Shown: positions 19,369 through 30,052, counted from the stretch's first letter. The stretch is 64,000 bases of DNA from Alphaproteobacteria bacterium (GCA_028281325.1 JANQKC010000027.1:62001-126000); one strand, 5' to 3'. Notes: generated by a model from the sequence alone, not told the origin. Numbers and translations: made by a program.

Positions 19369-19383
19369 TTAATACCTTGTTAA
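19369..19383. promoter_or_regulatory. CtrA-type binding site TTAA-N7-TTAA
   Basis: TTAATACCTTGTTAA, in the divergent ubiA-like/lptG intergenic region, 65 bp from the ubiA-like start. Confidence 0.5.
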
Positions 19384-19667
19384 CGATCTTCACCGTCCGA
19401 CAAAATACTACGGCAGCATAAAAAGATTTTGGCCAAATTTCCTTCCAATAACGCGACGATCCGTACTATTACTCAACAATAAAATAAGAAAGACAGGGTA
19501 TGGGCACCATAGTAAGTACGTTCCGGCACATTGTCGGTCCGCTTCGGACATGCCGCTATACGGGTACCGCGCGCAAGTCTTGCGGCTCGACAGTTGCGCG
19601 TCGTCCCATCGTCACATCCCTGCGTCTCCGATCCATAAGGAGCATATAGCCCGGATCGGAGCCGTAC

Positions 19668-20765
19668 GTGAAAATCTCCACAACCCTGTTCTCCTATCTC
19701 GGACGCCAGTTTCTGTTCTGGCTGGTCAGCGTGTTCATGATTTTCATGGCGATTGCCTTGCTTTTCGACGTGGTCGAAATGCTGCGCCGTACATCGGAAA
19801 AGGCTGATGTCACGCTGGGTCTCGTCTTGCAGATGAGCTTGCTGAAACTGCCCTTCCTGTCGCAAGTGACGCTGCCGTTCATGATCCTGTTCGCGGCGAT
19901 GCTGACCTTCTGGCGTCTTGCCCGCGCCAACGAAGCGGTTGTGGCGCGGGCCGCCGGTATCTCCGCCTGGCAATTCATCCTGCCCGCCTTCCTCATCACC
20001 GTTTTCGTCGGCAGCCTGCAGGTTGCCGTCGTCAATCCTTTCTCCGCGGCGATGCTGGCGCAGTTCCAAAAACTCGAAGCCGAGCACATCAAGAACCGGA
20101 CGAGCATGATCTCCGTCTCGAAGAACGGACTATGGCTGCGGCAGGCCAGCCCGCAGGGCGACTTCGCCGTAATCCATGCCCTGCGCGTCTCGCAGAAAGA
20201 CCTGATTCTGCATCAGGTCATCATTTTCCGGTTCGACGAGAACAGCCGCTTCGTCGATCGAATCGACGCCGACCGGGCCGTCCTTACGGACGGCTATTGG
20301 GTCATTCCGAATGGTTGGCTATCGTCGCCGAAGCCCGAAACACGGCCGATCACCAACGTCCGCGTGCCGACGGACATGACGAAGACCAACATTTTGGAGA
20401 GTTTCGCGCCGCCGGAAACCATGTCGTTCTGGGGCTTGCTGGACTTCATCGATACCATCGAAGCGGCCGGCTTCTCGGGCCATCGCCATCAACTGCACTT
20501 TCACGCACTCACCGCCTTTCCGTTACTGCTTTCGTCGATGATTCTGATCGCCGCGTCCTTCACCTTGCGCATCAACCGGCGCACCGGCACGACCGCGGCG
20601 CTGCTCGGCGGCTTGTCGTGCAGTTTCGTCGTTTATTTCCTGACCGACATCGTTCATGCGCTTGGTCTGTCGGCGAGTATTCCGATCCCGCTGGCGGCTT
20701 GGACACCGGCCGGCGTGTCGATGCTGGTCGGACTCGCCATGCTCTTCCATCTGGAGGATGGGTGA
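19668..20765 (+). CDS. lptG: LPS export ABC transporter permease LptG
   Basis: YLGRQFLFWLVSVFMIFMAIALLFDVVEMLRR; YjgQ-like; 1-nt overlap with lptD. Confidence 0.9.
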   Translation: MKISTTLFSYLGRQFLFWLVSVFMIFMAIALLFDVVEMLRRTSEKADVTLGLVLQMSLLKLPFLSQVTLPFMILFAAMLTFWRLARANEAVVARAAGISAWQFILPAFLITVFVGSLQVAVVNPFSAAMLAQFQKLEAEHIKNRTSMISVSKNGLWLRQASPQGDFAVIHALRVSQKDLILHQVIIFRFDENSRFVDRIDADRAVLTDGYWVIPNGWLSSPKPETRPITNVRVPTDMTKTNILESFAPPETMSFWGLLDFIDTIEAAGFSGHRHQLHFHALTAFPLLLSSMILIAASFTLRINRRTGTTAALLGGLSCSFVVYFLTDIVHALGLSASIPIPLAAWTPAGVSMLVGLAMLFHLEDG

Positions 20766-22939
20766 TGCGGTCAAGCGGGTTCATCGCCCTGCTGACGGTG
20801 ATCGCGGCCTTTGTGACCGGGATCGCCGAGGCGCAGGTGACGGCGCCGGCTGTCCCCGATCAACCGGTGCTGATCACGGCTGACGAATTGAGCCAGGACG
20901 AAGAACTCGGCACGATAACCGCGCGCGGCAATGTGGAGATAACCCAAGGCGAAAGGCTGCTGCTGGCCAATACCGTCAGCTACAATCAGAAATCCGACAC
21001 GGTCAGCGCGTCCGGCAACGTGACGCTGATGGAGCCCGGCGGCGAGGTCATCTTCGCCGAATTCGTCGAACTGACCGATAAGCTGAAGAACGGGATCGTC
21101 CGCCAGCTCCGGATCCTGTTGACCGACGAAAGCCGTTTCGCCGCCAGCGAAGCGGAAAGACGCGACGGAAACCTGACCGTCATGAAGCGCGCCGTCTATT
21201 CGCCGTGCGAGGCCTGCGAAAAGGACCCGGAACGCCCCTTGGTCTGGCAGCTCAAGGCGGAAACCGTGGAGCATGACCAGGAACGACAGGAAATCCGCTA
21301 CCGCAATGCGTTTTTGGAGATGTTCGGCGTGCCGGTGGTTTATGTGCCGTACTTTTCGCACCCCGACCCGACGGTGACGCGAAAGAGCGGTTTTCTCGCG
21401 CCGGATTTCGGTACCGGCGGCAATCTGGGCGGCTTTATTCGCCTGCCCTATTACGTGGTCTTGGACAAGGACAAGGACGCGACGGTCACGCCCATCTACA
21501 CCAAGGACGAAGGCTTGGTTATGAGCGGGGAATACCGACAACGCTTTAACAACGGCGAGATCAAGTTGGCCGGCAGCATCACCGAAGCGGACCGGACCAA
21601 GACCCAGGACGGCGTCCAAGTGGTCCGCCGCGACAGGATTCGCGGTCATGTCGCGATCGATGGCCGATATGATTTCAACGAGACCTGGCGGGCGGGCGCC
21701 AACATCGAACGCGCGAGCGACCGCAGCTACCTCCAACGGTTCAACTTCTTCGAGCAGGGCGGCGACATGTTGGAGTCGAACGCCTATGTCGAAGGGTTCC
21801 GCCCCCGCACCTACGCGGCGGCGAACATCTACGCCTTCCAGGACCTGCGGTCCGGGGACCGCCCCGAACAACCCTTCATCGCGCCGCTGGTGCAATACAA
21901 TCACGTCAGCGAAGCCGATCGGTATGGCGGCCGCTACAGCGTCGATACGGACTTTCGCGTGCTTACCCGCAGCGATGGCCCGACGACGCAACGCTTTTCC
22001 TTGCGGCCGGGATATGAAATCTCGCATGTGACGGATTTCGGATTGCTCGCCACCTTCCGCGGATCGCTCCGGGCCGACCTTTACAACGTGAACCAAACGT
22101 CGGACGCGCGCGTGAACGAAGGCGTCGACGATTCCGTCACCGGCCGGTTCCTGCCTCGGGCGACGTTAGATGTCCGCTACCCGTTGGTCCGCTCGACCGG
22201 CAGCATCCGACAGATCATAGAACCGATCGCCATGTTCACCGCATCGCCGACCGGGCAGAACCCCAGCGAGATTCCCAACGAGGACAGCACCGCGTTCGAA
22301 GCCGACGACACGAATCTGTTCAGCGAGGATCGGCTGGCGGGCGGCGACCGGGTGGAAAGCGGCCAGCGGTTCGCCTATGGCGTTCGCGTCGCCGCCTATG
22401 GCGCGCGAGACGGAAAGGCGAGCGCCTTCATCGGACAAAGCTATCGCGTGAACACCGACGAGAAACTGTCGACCAACAGTCTCCTGGACCGGGACAAATC
22501 GGACATCGTCGGCCGGGTGGACATCCGGCCGAACCAGTATATCGATGTGTTATACCGCTTCGCCTTCTCCGCCGACGATTTTGCGGAACCGAAACGCAAC
22601 GACGTCACTTTTACCCTTGGGCCCCCGGCCTACCAGCTCAGCGGGTCGTATAGCTTCATCACCGCGACGAGCGAGTTCGAGGAACGCGAGGAAATTAAAC
22701 TGTCGATCAAGACGAAGATCACGGACAATTGGTCATTCCAAGCCTCGACCCACCGTGACATCGATGCGGGGGAATACCTTCAGCATCGCGGACAGCTGAC
22801 CTACGAAGACGAATGTATCGCCTTCGATATCATCGGAACGCGCAGTTTCTTCGAGGATGAAGATATTGATCCTTCCGATTCCATACTATTTCAGCTTAGA
22901 TTCAAGCATCTGGGCGAGGTCAAAACCACGGCCGGATAA
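20765..22939 (+). CDS. lptD: LPS-assembly protein LptD
   Basis: signal peptide; VLITADELSQDEELGTITARGNVEITQGERLLLANTVSYNQ (OstA-like); PFFSHPDPTVTRKSGFL-type region; C-terminal beta-barrel. Confidence 0.92.
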   Translation: MRSSGFIALLTVIAAFVTGIAEAQVTAPAVPDQPVLITADELSQDEELGTITARGNVEITQGERLLLANTVSYNQKSDTVSASGNVTLMEPGGEVIFAEFVELTDKLKNGIVRQLRILLTDESRFAASEAERRDGNLTVMKRAVYSPCEACEKDPERPLVWQLKAETVEHDQERQEIRYRNAFLEMFGVPVVYVPYFSHPDPTVTRKSGFLAPDFGTGGNLGGFIRLPYYVVLDKDKDATVTPIYTKDEGLVMSGEYRQRFNNGEIKLAGSITEADRTKTQDGVQVVRRDRIRGHVAIDGRYDFNETWRAGANIERASDRSYLQRFNFFEQGGDMLESNAYVEGFRPRTYAAANIYAFQDLRSGDRPEQPFIAPLVQYNHVSEADRYGGRYSVDTDFRVLTRSDGPTTQRFSLRPGYEISHVTDFGLLATFRGSLRADLYNVNQTSDARVNEGVDDSVTGRFLPRATLDVRYPLVRSTGSIRQIIEPIAMFTASPTGQNPSEIPNEDSTAFEADDTNLFSEDRLAGGDRVESGQRFAYGVRVAAYGARDGKASAFIGQSYRVNTDEKLSTNSLLDRDKSDIVGRVDIRPNQYIDVLYRFAFSADDFAEPKRNDVTFTLGPPAYQLSGSYSFITATSEFEEREEIKLSIKTKITDNWSFQASTHRDIDAGEYLQHRGQLTYEDECIAFDIIGTRSFFEDEDIDPSDSILFQLRFKHLGEVKTTAG

Positions 22940-22993
22940 ACACCGTCGATCAAGGATAGATGACGGACATGTTTTCCTGTAAAACAGTGACTT

Positions 22994-24283
22994 ATGGATG
23001 GGATGTTTAAGCGTAAGGTGAGTTTGGCGCTGTTTCTTGGCGTCATCCTGTTGTTGCCGTGGGCGATTGCGAACAACGCGCCGGCCCAGGGTGTCCTGCG
23101 GATCGCCGCCGTCGTCAACGAGGACGTGATCTCGGCCTACGACTTGGCGCAGCGGGTGCGCATGGTGATGGTGACCAGTAGCCTGCCCGACACGGCCGAG
23201 TCGCGGCGGCGTCTCACGCCGCAGGTTTTGCGCAACATGATCGACGAACATCTGCAGGCCCAGGAAGCCAGGCGCTTGAATATCCGGGTCACGGACGAAG
23301 AAGTAGACGCCATGATGGCGCGGCTAAACAGGCAGAACGACCTCGCGCCGGGCGAGCTCGAAGCGTTGCTGGAACGCGCGAATGTTGACGTCAACTCGCT
23401 TCGGTCGAAGCTGCGCGCCGAAAATGCGTGGAACAAGGTCATTCGGCAACGGCTGCAACGGCAAGTGTTCATCGGCGACGAGGAGGTCGAGGAAGAGCTT
23501 GCCCGCCTCAGGGCGGTGCGAAACCTTCCCCGCCATCGGATCGCCGAGATATTCCTGAGCGTGGACACACCCGACGCCGAGAACGAAGTCCGCGACCTCG
23601 CACAACGGCTGTTGCAGCAGATACAAAACGGCGCCCGTTTCAGCGCCTTGGCCCGGGAATTTTCACAGAGCACAAGCGCGGCGGTCGGCGGCGATCTCGG
23701 TTGGGTCACCAAGGGCCAACTTGCCCCGGAACTCGACAGCCTGCTCGACGGAATGACCCAGAATCAAGTCGTTGGCCCGGTCAAAACATTGTCCGGGTAC
23801 TATATCCTGCTGTTGCTCGACCGACGAACGCCGACGGCGGCCCAAAACGCCGCCACGACGGTCAGTTTGACCCAACTGGTCCTGCCGTTGAGCGCCAATC
23901 CAAGCCCCGCCGAACTGCAGGCGCAGCAGGCGACCGGTCTCCAGGTTCGTTCCCAGGTCCGCAGCTGCGATGACATGCGCCAGGCCGCGCAAGGCATCGA
24001 TGCGCCGCAGTCTGGCGATATTCGCAGCATCGGCCTGGACAGGCTGCCGCCCACAATCCGCGACGCCGTCGCGCCGTTACGCATCGGAGAGACCACGGAG
24101 CCCATCCGGGTCGCGGAAGGGCTTCTTCTCGCAACACTCTGCTCGCGCACCGAAGACGACACCGCCGGACTGCCGAGCCGAGAGCAAATCACCAACCGGC
24201 TGGGCAACCAGCGCTTCGATCTGCTGGTCCAACGCTACATGCGCGACCTGAGGCGCACCGCCTTCGTGGACATTCGCGGATGA
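22994..24283 (+). CDS. surA: periplasmic chaperone/peptidyl-prolyl isomerase SurA
   Basis: IAAVVNEDVISAYDLAQRVRMVM; rotamase region NGARFSALAREFSQSTSAAVGGDLGWVTKGQLAPEL. Confidence 0.92.
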   Translation: MDGMFKRKVSLALFLGVILLLPWAIANNAPAQGVLRIAAVVNEDVISAYDLAQRVRMVMVTSSLPDTAESRRRLTPQVLRNMIDEHLQAQEARRLNIRVTDEEVDAMMARLNRQNDLAPGELEALLERANVDVNSLRSKLRAENAWNKVIRQRLQRQVFIGDEEVEEELARLRAVRNLPRHRIAEIFLSVDTPDAENEVRDLAQRLLQQIQNGARFSALAREFSQSTSAAVGGDLGWVTKGQLAPELDSLLDGMTQNQVVGPVKTLSGYYILLLLDRRTPTAAQNAATTVSLTQLVLPLSANPSPAELQAQQATGLQVRSQVRSCDDMRQAAQGIDAPQSGDIRSIGLDRLPPTIRDAVAPLRIGETTEPIRVAEGLLLATLCSRTEDDTAGLPSREQITNRLGNQRFDLLVQRYMRDLRRTAFVDIRG

Positions 24284-25314
24284 CCAACCGCGCAAGGGCT
24301 ATCGCGATCACGATGGGCGAGCCTGCGGGTATCGGCGGCGAATTGACCCTTTCGGCCTGGCGGGGCCGTACCGAGCGGAGCTTGCCGCCTTTCTTCGCCG
24401 TCGACAATCCGGACCGCCTCGGACGCCTCGCGGAACGGCTCGGTTGGGATGTTCCGGTGACCGCGATCGACGCCCCGGAGGCGGCAACCGATCGTTTCGC
24501 CGACAGCCTGCCGGTCCTGCCGATCGACCTGCCGGGATCGATGACCCCGGGCCAACCGGATCCGGCAAACGCGCCCGGCGTCATCGCCTCCATCCGCAAG
24601 GCCGCCGAATGCGTCATGATCGGACATGCCGACGCGGTCCTGACCAATCCCATTCAAAAGAAAACTTTGTACGACGCGGGATTCCAACATCCCGGCCATA
24701 CCGAGTTCCTGGCCGAGATTGCCGGAATCGACCGGTCGGTCATGATGCTGTTATGCCCCGGTCTGCGTGTCGTACCGATCACGAGCCATGTTTCCTTGGC
24801 GCATGCCATACAGGCGCTAAGAACCGACGATATCGTCGCGGCGGCGCGCATAACCGTTCAGGCACTGCACCGCGATTTCGGCATCGACACGCCGCATATC
24901 ATGATGGCCGGGCTGAATCCCCATGCCGGCGAAGACGGGGCGCTGGGCCGGGAAGAACAGGACATCATCATCCCGGCGATCGACGCACTGAAGCAACAAG
25001 GCGTTTCGGTCAGCGGGCCGGCCCCGGCCGATACGATGTTCCACGATCGCGCGCGCGAAGGGTACGACGCGGCGATCTGCATGTACCACGACCAGGCGCT
25101 GATCCCGCTCAAGACGATCGATTTCCACAGCGGCGTCAACGTCACGCTCGGCCTGCCCTTCGTTCGCACGTCGCCCGATCACGGCACGGCCCTGGAAATC
25201 GCGGGAATGGGCGTCGCCGACGACAGAAGCTTCGTCGCATCGCTGTGCACCGCGGCCGACATCGTGCAGAAGCGCCGGCAATTCCGCGCGCGCGACCGCA
25301 AAGCCCTTGCATGA
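24280..25314 (+). CDS. pdxA: 4-hydroxythreonine-4-phosphate dehydrogenase
   Basis: IAITMGEPAGIGGEL; HPGHTEFLAE; MAGLNPHAGEDGALGREEQDIIIPAID; CMYHDQALIPLK. Confidence 0.95.
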   Translation: MTNRARAIAITMGEPAGIGGELTLSAWRGRTERSLPPFFAVDNPDRLGRLAERLGWDVPVTAIDAPEAATDRFADSLPVLPIDLPGSMTPGQPDPANAPGVIASIRKAAECVMIGHADAVLTNPIQKKTLYDAGFQHPGHTEFLAEIAGIDRSVMMLLCPGLRVVPITSHVSLAHAIQALRTDDIVAAARITVQALHRDFGIDTPHIMMAGLNPHAGEDGALGREEQDIIIPAIDALKQQGVSVSGPAPADTMFHDRAREGYDAAICMYHDQALIPLKTIDFHSGVNVTLGLPFVRTSPDHGTALEIAGMGVADDRSFVASLCTAADIVQKRRQFRARDRKALA

Positions 25315-26170
25315 TCGCGGCGACATCGACCCTTTCGGCAACTTGCCGCCGTTGCGGACGGTCATCGCGCAACACGGCCTGAACGCGCGCAAGTCGCTTG
25401 GCCAGCATTTCCTCCTCGACCTCAACCTGACCCGCCGCATCGCCCGCGCCGCGGGCGATCTTCGCGACGCAAGCGTGATCGAAATCGGCCCGGGGCCCGG
25501 TGGGCTGACCCGCGCCTTGCTGGCCGAAGGCGCGGGATCGGTGATTGCCATCGAACGCGACCGCCGCTGCATCGACGCCCTCGCCGATCTCGTGGCGGCC
25601 GCGGAGGGACGGTTGACGCTGCTCGAAGGGGACGCCGCCAAAATCGACGCGGCCTCGCTCGGCGCCGCGCCCCGCCATATCGTCGCCAACCTGCCCTATA
25701 ACGTCGCCACACCCCTGCTTATCGACTGGCTGCGAAACGCCGACGCCTTTGCCGGGCTGACGCTGATGTTCCAAAGAGAGGTCGCGGAGCGGATCATCGC
25801 CACGCCGGGCACCAAGGCGTATGGCCGTTTATCGGTCATGGCGGGATGGCGCTGCGAGGCGCGCATATGCCTTACCCTGCCCGCCCGCGCCTTCACGCCG
25901 CCGCCCAAGGTCGATTCCAGCGTGGTCCAACTCGTTCCCCGGCGGTCCGACGAACATCCAGCGGCATGGGACGCCATGGAAAAGGTGGTCGCCGCCGCCT
26001 TCGGGCAACGCCGCAAGATGCTGCGCCGGGCGCTCCGCACGCTGCCGGTGGATCCATCGTTGCTGTTCGAAACAACCGGGATCGATCCGGCTGCGCGCGC
26101 CGAAAACCTGTCGGTCGCGGACTTCGCCGCCATGGCGCGCGCCTTCACTGCCCTGCGCGCAACCCCTTGA
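25307..26170 (+). CDS. rsmA: 16S rRNA (adenine1518/1519-N6)-dimethyltransferase
   Basis: KSLGQHFLLDLNLTRRIA; VIEIGPGPGGLTRALL; NLPYNVATPLL; FTPPPKVDSSVV. Confidence 0.95.
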   Translation: MHDRGDIDPFGNLPPLRTVIAQHGLNARKSLGQHFLLDLNLTRRIARAAGDLRDASVIEIGPGPGGLTRALLAEGAGSVIAIERDRRCIDALADLVAAAEGRLTLLEGDAAKIDAASLGAAPRHIVANLPYNVATPLLIDWLRNADAFAGLTLMFQREVAERIIATPGTKAYGRLSVMAGWRCEARICLTLPARAFTPPPKVDSSVVQLVPRRSDEHPAAWDAMEKVVAAAFGQRRKMLRRALRTLPVDPSLLFETTGIDPAARAENLSVADFAAMARAFTALRATP

Positions 26171-26795
26171 CGAATTCGCCCAATCCGACCATCCGTTCGC
26201 GGCGCAGCCGTTCGGACGTGAGGATCGCCATCGCCCGCGCGACGCTTTGCTCGATATCGTGGTTCACCAGCACATAGTCGTATTCGGCGTAATGGCTCAT
26301 CTCATCCGACGCCTTGCTCATGCGCCGCGCCACGACTTCCAACGAATCCTGCGCCCGCTTCTTCAGGCGCCGTTCCAGTTCGGCCGTCGACGGCGGCAGG
26401 ATGAAGACGCTGACCAGATCGTCACGCGCCTGCTCGGCGATCTGCTGCGTGCCCTGCCAATCGATATCGAAGAGCACGTCCCGCCCCGCCGCCAGCGCTT
26501 CCAGGACGGGTTCGCTCGGCGTGCCGTAGTAATTGTCGAACACCTTGGCGTATTCGAGGAACTCGCGCCGGTTCACCATGAGATTGAATTCGGCCTTGTC
26601 GACGAAGTGATAGTCGCGCCCCGCGACCTCGCCCGGCCGTTTCGGCCGCGTGGTCATCGACACCGACATCGCAATGTTGTTGTCCCGCGCGAGGATTTCC
26701 CGGGCGATCGTCGATTTTCCGGCGCCGGACGGCGACGACAAGACCAACATCAGCCCACGGCGGTGAATCGGCTCCGACTCCATCGAATTGCTCAT
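26145..26795 (-). CDS. gmk: guanylate kinase
   Basis: GLMLVLSSPSGAGKSTIAREIL; SMTTRPKRPGEVAGRDYHFV; FDIDWQGTQQI. Confidence 0.96.
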   Translation of the reverse strand: MSNSMESEPIHRRGLMLVLSSPSGAGKSTIAREILARDNNIAMSVSMTTRPKRPGEVAGRDYHFVDKAEFNLMVNRREFLEYAKVFDNYYGTPSEPVLEALAAGRDVLFDIDWQGTQQIAEQARDDLVSVFILPPSTAELERRLKKRAQDSLEVVARRMSKASDEMSHYAEYDYVLVNHDIEQSVARAMAILTSERLRRERMVGLGEFVKGLRAGQ

Positions 26796-27673
26796 TCCAC
26801 GTTTTGGACCTGTTCGCGGAACTGCTCGACGGTGGCCTTCATAGCGAGCCCGACCCGGGTCAGGTCAACATCGCCGGATTTCGAGCAGATCGTATTCGCT
26901 TCTCGGGTCATCTCCTGGCATAGAAAATCGAGCCGACGGCCGATCGCGCCGCCCTTTTTGACATGCTCCGTCGCCGCCGCGATATGCGCTCCCAGGCGGT
27001 CGATCTCTTCCCGGATATCCGCCTTCGCCACCAACAGCGCCACCTCCTGCGTCAACCGTTCCTCGGACATGGCGGTTCCGCCGTCGAGCAAATCCTTCAC
27101 CTGAGCGCTCAACCGATCGAGTATTTTTTCCGGTCGGGTTGCCTCCACGGTCGACGCTTCCCCGCAGAGCCGCGTCAGTTCCTCAAGCTGGTCATCGAGG
27201 AACGCCTTCAGCCGCGCGCCTTCCTCCAGCCGGGAGTCGGAAAGCTGGGACAACGCCGATTTCAGCGACGTCAGCATGGCGTCGAAGCGGGCCGTCACCT
27301 CGTCCTCGTCTTCCACAAGGTCGATCGGTTCGACCACGCCGCGCACCGCCAGCAGCGTTTCGATCCGCGGCGGCTCCTGCGCCACGCGGCCCGTGTACCG
27401 ACGCGCTTCCTCGACCAGTTGATCAAGCAGCTCGCGGTTGATCTGCATCGGCCGGCTCGAGTCCTCGGCCTCGTTGCGCTGCACCGACAGGTTCAGATTG
27501 ATGGATCCGCGTTTGAAGGTTTTCGTAACGGCCTCGCGCGCCGCCATTTCGAGACGATCGTGGCCCGGCGGCGTCCGGAACCGCACGTCCAACGACCGGG
27601 CGTTGACGCTTTTCGCCTCCCACGCCCAGCACCAGCTTCCATGCTCGCCGACGGCCCGTGCAAATCCGGTCAT
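26792..27673 (-). CDS. YicC family protein
   Basis: MTGFARAVGEHGSWCWAWEAKSVNARSLDVRFRTPPG; C-terminal LDFLCQEMTREANTICSKSGDVDLTRVGLAMKATVEQFREQVQNVE. Confidence 0.93.
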   Translation of the reverse strand: MTGFARAVGEHGSWCWAWEAKSVNARSLDVRFRTPPGHDRLEMAAREAVTKTFKRGSINLNLSVQRNEAEDSSRPMQINRELLDQLVEEARRYTGRVAQEPPRIETLLAVRGVVEPIDLVEDEDEVTARFDAMLTSLKSALSQLSDSRLEEGARLKAFLDDQLEELTRLCGEASTVEATRPEKILDRLSAQVKDLLDGGTAMSEERLTQEVALLVAKADIREEIDRLGAHIAAATEHVKKGGAIGRRLDFLCQEMTREANTICSKSGDVDLTRVGLAMKATVEQFREQVQNVE

Positions 27674-27790
27674 GCTGGCAACGGTCAAAAAAATCTCCCT
27701 GGCCATCATGGCCGGATACGCGGTTATAGTCGGACGCACTATATCCCCGAGACGGGGCAGCAACAACAAACAGCGGGATGGACGGCATCC

Positions 27791-28564
27791 ATGAAGGAAC
27801 CGGCGATACGACGCCCGAGATCGATCCTCATCACCGGCGCGTCCAGTGGAATCGGGGAGGCGTTGGCGCTGGAATACGCCGCGCCCGGCGTCAGACTCGC
27901 GCTCAGCGGGCGCAGCGAAAAACGGATCGCCCGCGTCGCCAAGGCCTGCCGGGCGAAAGCCGCGACGGTGGACGCAGTTGCCCTGGATGTCGCCGACGAG
28001 CACGCCATGCGGCAATGGATAGAGCGTGTCGATGGCCAGGGCCCGCTGGACCTGGTGATCGCCAACGCCGGCATATCCGGGGGCACGTCCAGCGGCGGCG
28101 AGGCCGACGCTCAGGTCCGCCGCATCTTCGACATCAATATCAACGGAGTCCTCAACACAGTCCTGCCGGCAATCCCCGGCATGCAGGGCCGCGGCGGCGG
28201 ACAGATCGCGGTGATGAGTTCGGTGGCATCCTTCCGGGGCTTTCCCGGCGCACCCGCCTACAGCGCCAGCAAGGCCGCGGTCCGCGCCTACGGAGAAGCA
28301 TTGCGCGGGGCGTTGCGGGCCGACGGCATCAAGGTATCGGTGATTTGCCCCGGCTTCGTCCGCAGCCGTATCACCCGCGCCAATAAATTCAAGATGCCGC
28401 TGCTGATGGATGCGGACCGGGCCGCCCGGATCATCCAACGCGGCTTGGCGGCGGACAAAAGCCGTATCGCCTTCCCCTTCCCGACCTATTTCACGGCCTG
28501 GTTGACGGGCGCCTTGCCGCCGGCGCTTACCGACCCGTTTTTCCGGAAACTGCCCGAAAAATAG
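27791..28564 (+). CDS. SDR family oxidoreductase
   Basis: ILITGASSGIGEALAL; IANAGIS; SSVASFRGFPGAPAYSASKAA. Confidence 0.88.
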   Translation: MKEPAIRRPRSILITGASSGIGEALALEYAAPGVRLALSGRSEKRIARVAKACRAKAATVDAVALDVADEHAMRQWIERVDGQGPLDLVIANAGISGGTSSGGEADAQVRRIFDININGVLNTVLPAIPGMQGRGGGQIAVMSSVASFRGFPGAPAYSASKAAVRAYGEALRGALRADGIKVSVICPGFVRSRITRANKFKMPLLMDADRAARIIQRGLAADKSRIAFPFPTYFTAWLTGALPPALTDPFFRKLPEK

Positions 28565-28650
28565 GCCGCGCGATCGCCGCCGGGGGTTCGCACCCCGTCC
28601 TGCCACCTGATACAATTCCCGTGCTCTCAAACCGCCCGAGGAGACCCGTC

Positions 28651-30036
28651 ATGGAACGCGCGCCCAACACCACCGACATCACCGACGCAACCATCGATGT
28701 CACCCAGCGCTTGGCCGATTACGCCAGCGGGCTGACCTTGAAGGACGTTCCGGAGGACGTTCAGACAATCGCCAAGCAATGCCTACTCGACTGGCTCGGC
28801 GTGACGCTTGCGGGTGCGCAAGAGCCGCTAACGCAGAAGTTGCTGGACTACGCCCGCGCCGAAGGCTGCGGCGATCACGCGACGCTGCTCGGGTTGGACG
28901 GCCGCGGATCGGCAAGCCAAGCGGCGCTGATCAACGGGTCCGCCGGCCACGCGTTGGATTACGACGACGTGCTGCGGCTGCTGCGGGGCCACCCCACGGC
29001 GCCCGTCGCACCCGTCGCCCTTGCCCTCGCGGAACGTGATTTGAAATCGGGCGAAGACCTCCTTCTCGCCTTCATCGCCGGCGTGGAAGTCGAAGCGCGT
29101 ATCGGCGGGCTGATCGGCGACGCGCATTACGCCAAGGGCTGGCATCAGACGGCGACCGTCGGCACGTTCGGGGCGGCCGCCGCCGGCGCCCGTATCCTCG
29201 GCCTCGACGGGCCGGACACCGCGGTCGCGCTCGGCATCGCCGGCACCCAGGCGGCCGGCCTGAAGGCGATGTTCGGCACCATGTGCAAACCCCTGCATGC
29301 GGGCAAGGCGGCGGCGAACGGGCTGCTCGCCGCGGAATTGGCCAAACGGCAGTTCACCAGCCGGCCGGATGTTCTCGAATGCGCGCAAGGATTTGCGGCG
29401 ACGCAGGCTGACGGAACGGACCCGTCGGCCGCGCTGGACGGGCTCGGCGAGGCGTTCTGCATCCCCAAGCTGCTGTTCAAGTACCATGCCGCCTGTTACG
29501 GCACCCATGCCGGAATCGAGTCCGCCCGCGCCGTTGCGGGGAACCCCGCCTTCGCCCTCGACAAGATCGAACGGGTCGAGGTCAACGTGCCCGAACGAAC
29601 GATGAATATGTGCAACATCCTCGAACCGACGACCGGACTGGAGGTCAAGTTCAGCCACCGTTTCACGACGGCGCTCGCCCTCGCCGGCGAGGAGACCGGC
29701 AGCCTCGAGGTCTATGACGACTCCCTCGCGACGCGGCCGGACCTCGTCGCCTTGCGGGACAAGATCACGATCCACGGCCGGGAGGACTACACCCCCAACC
29801 AGACCGACGTCACCGTCCATCAGTCGGACGGAACGGCGATTATGGAAAGCCGTGACATGGCGGTTCCGAATGCCGATCTCGGCGATCAGTGGCGCAAACT
29901 CGAAACGAAATTCCGGGCCTTGGCCGACCCGCTGATCGGCGTGGAGAATGCGGAACGCACCGTCACGATCGTGCGGGATTTGGAGCGACAAGACGACGCA
30001 TCCGGAATCGCCGCCGCGTGTAGGACCTGCCGTTAG
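28651..30036 (+). CDS. MmgE/PrpD family protein
   Basis: CLLDWLGVTLAGAQEPLTQKLLDYA; SAGHALDYDD; GWHQTATVGTFGAAAAGARILGLD; SD GGAG before ATG 28651. Confidence 0.88.
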   Translation: MERAPNTTDITDATIDVTQRLADYASGLTLKDVPEDVQTIAKQCLLDWLGVTLAGAQEPLTQKLLDYARAEGCGDHATLLGLDGRGSASQAALINGSAGHALDYDDVLRLLRGHPTAPVAPVALALAERDLKSGEDLLLAFIAGVEVEARIGGLIGDAHYAKGWHQTATVGTFGAAAAGARILGLDGPDTAVALGIAGTQAAGLKAMFGTMCKPLHAGKAAANGLLAAELAKRQFTSRPDVLECAQGFAATQADGTDPSAALDGLGEAFCIPKLLFKYHAACYGTHAGIESARAVAGNPAFALDKIERVEVNVPERTMNMCNILEPTTGLEVKFSHRFTTALALAGEETGSLEVYDDSLATRPDLVALRDKITIHGREDYTPNQTDVTVHQSDGTAIMESRDMAVPNADLGDQWRKLETKFRALADPLIGVENAERTVTIVRDLERQDDASGIAAACRTCR

Positions 30037-30052
30037 GGCGTCAACACCACCT

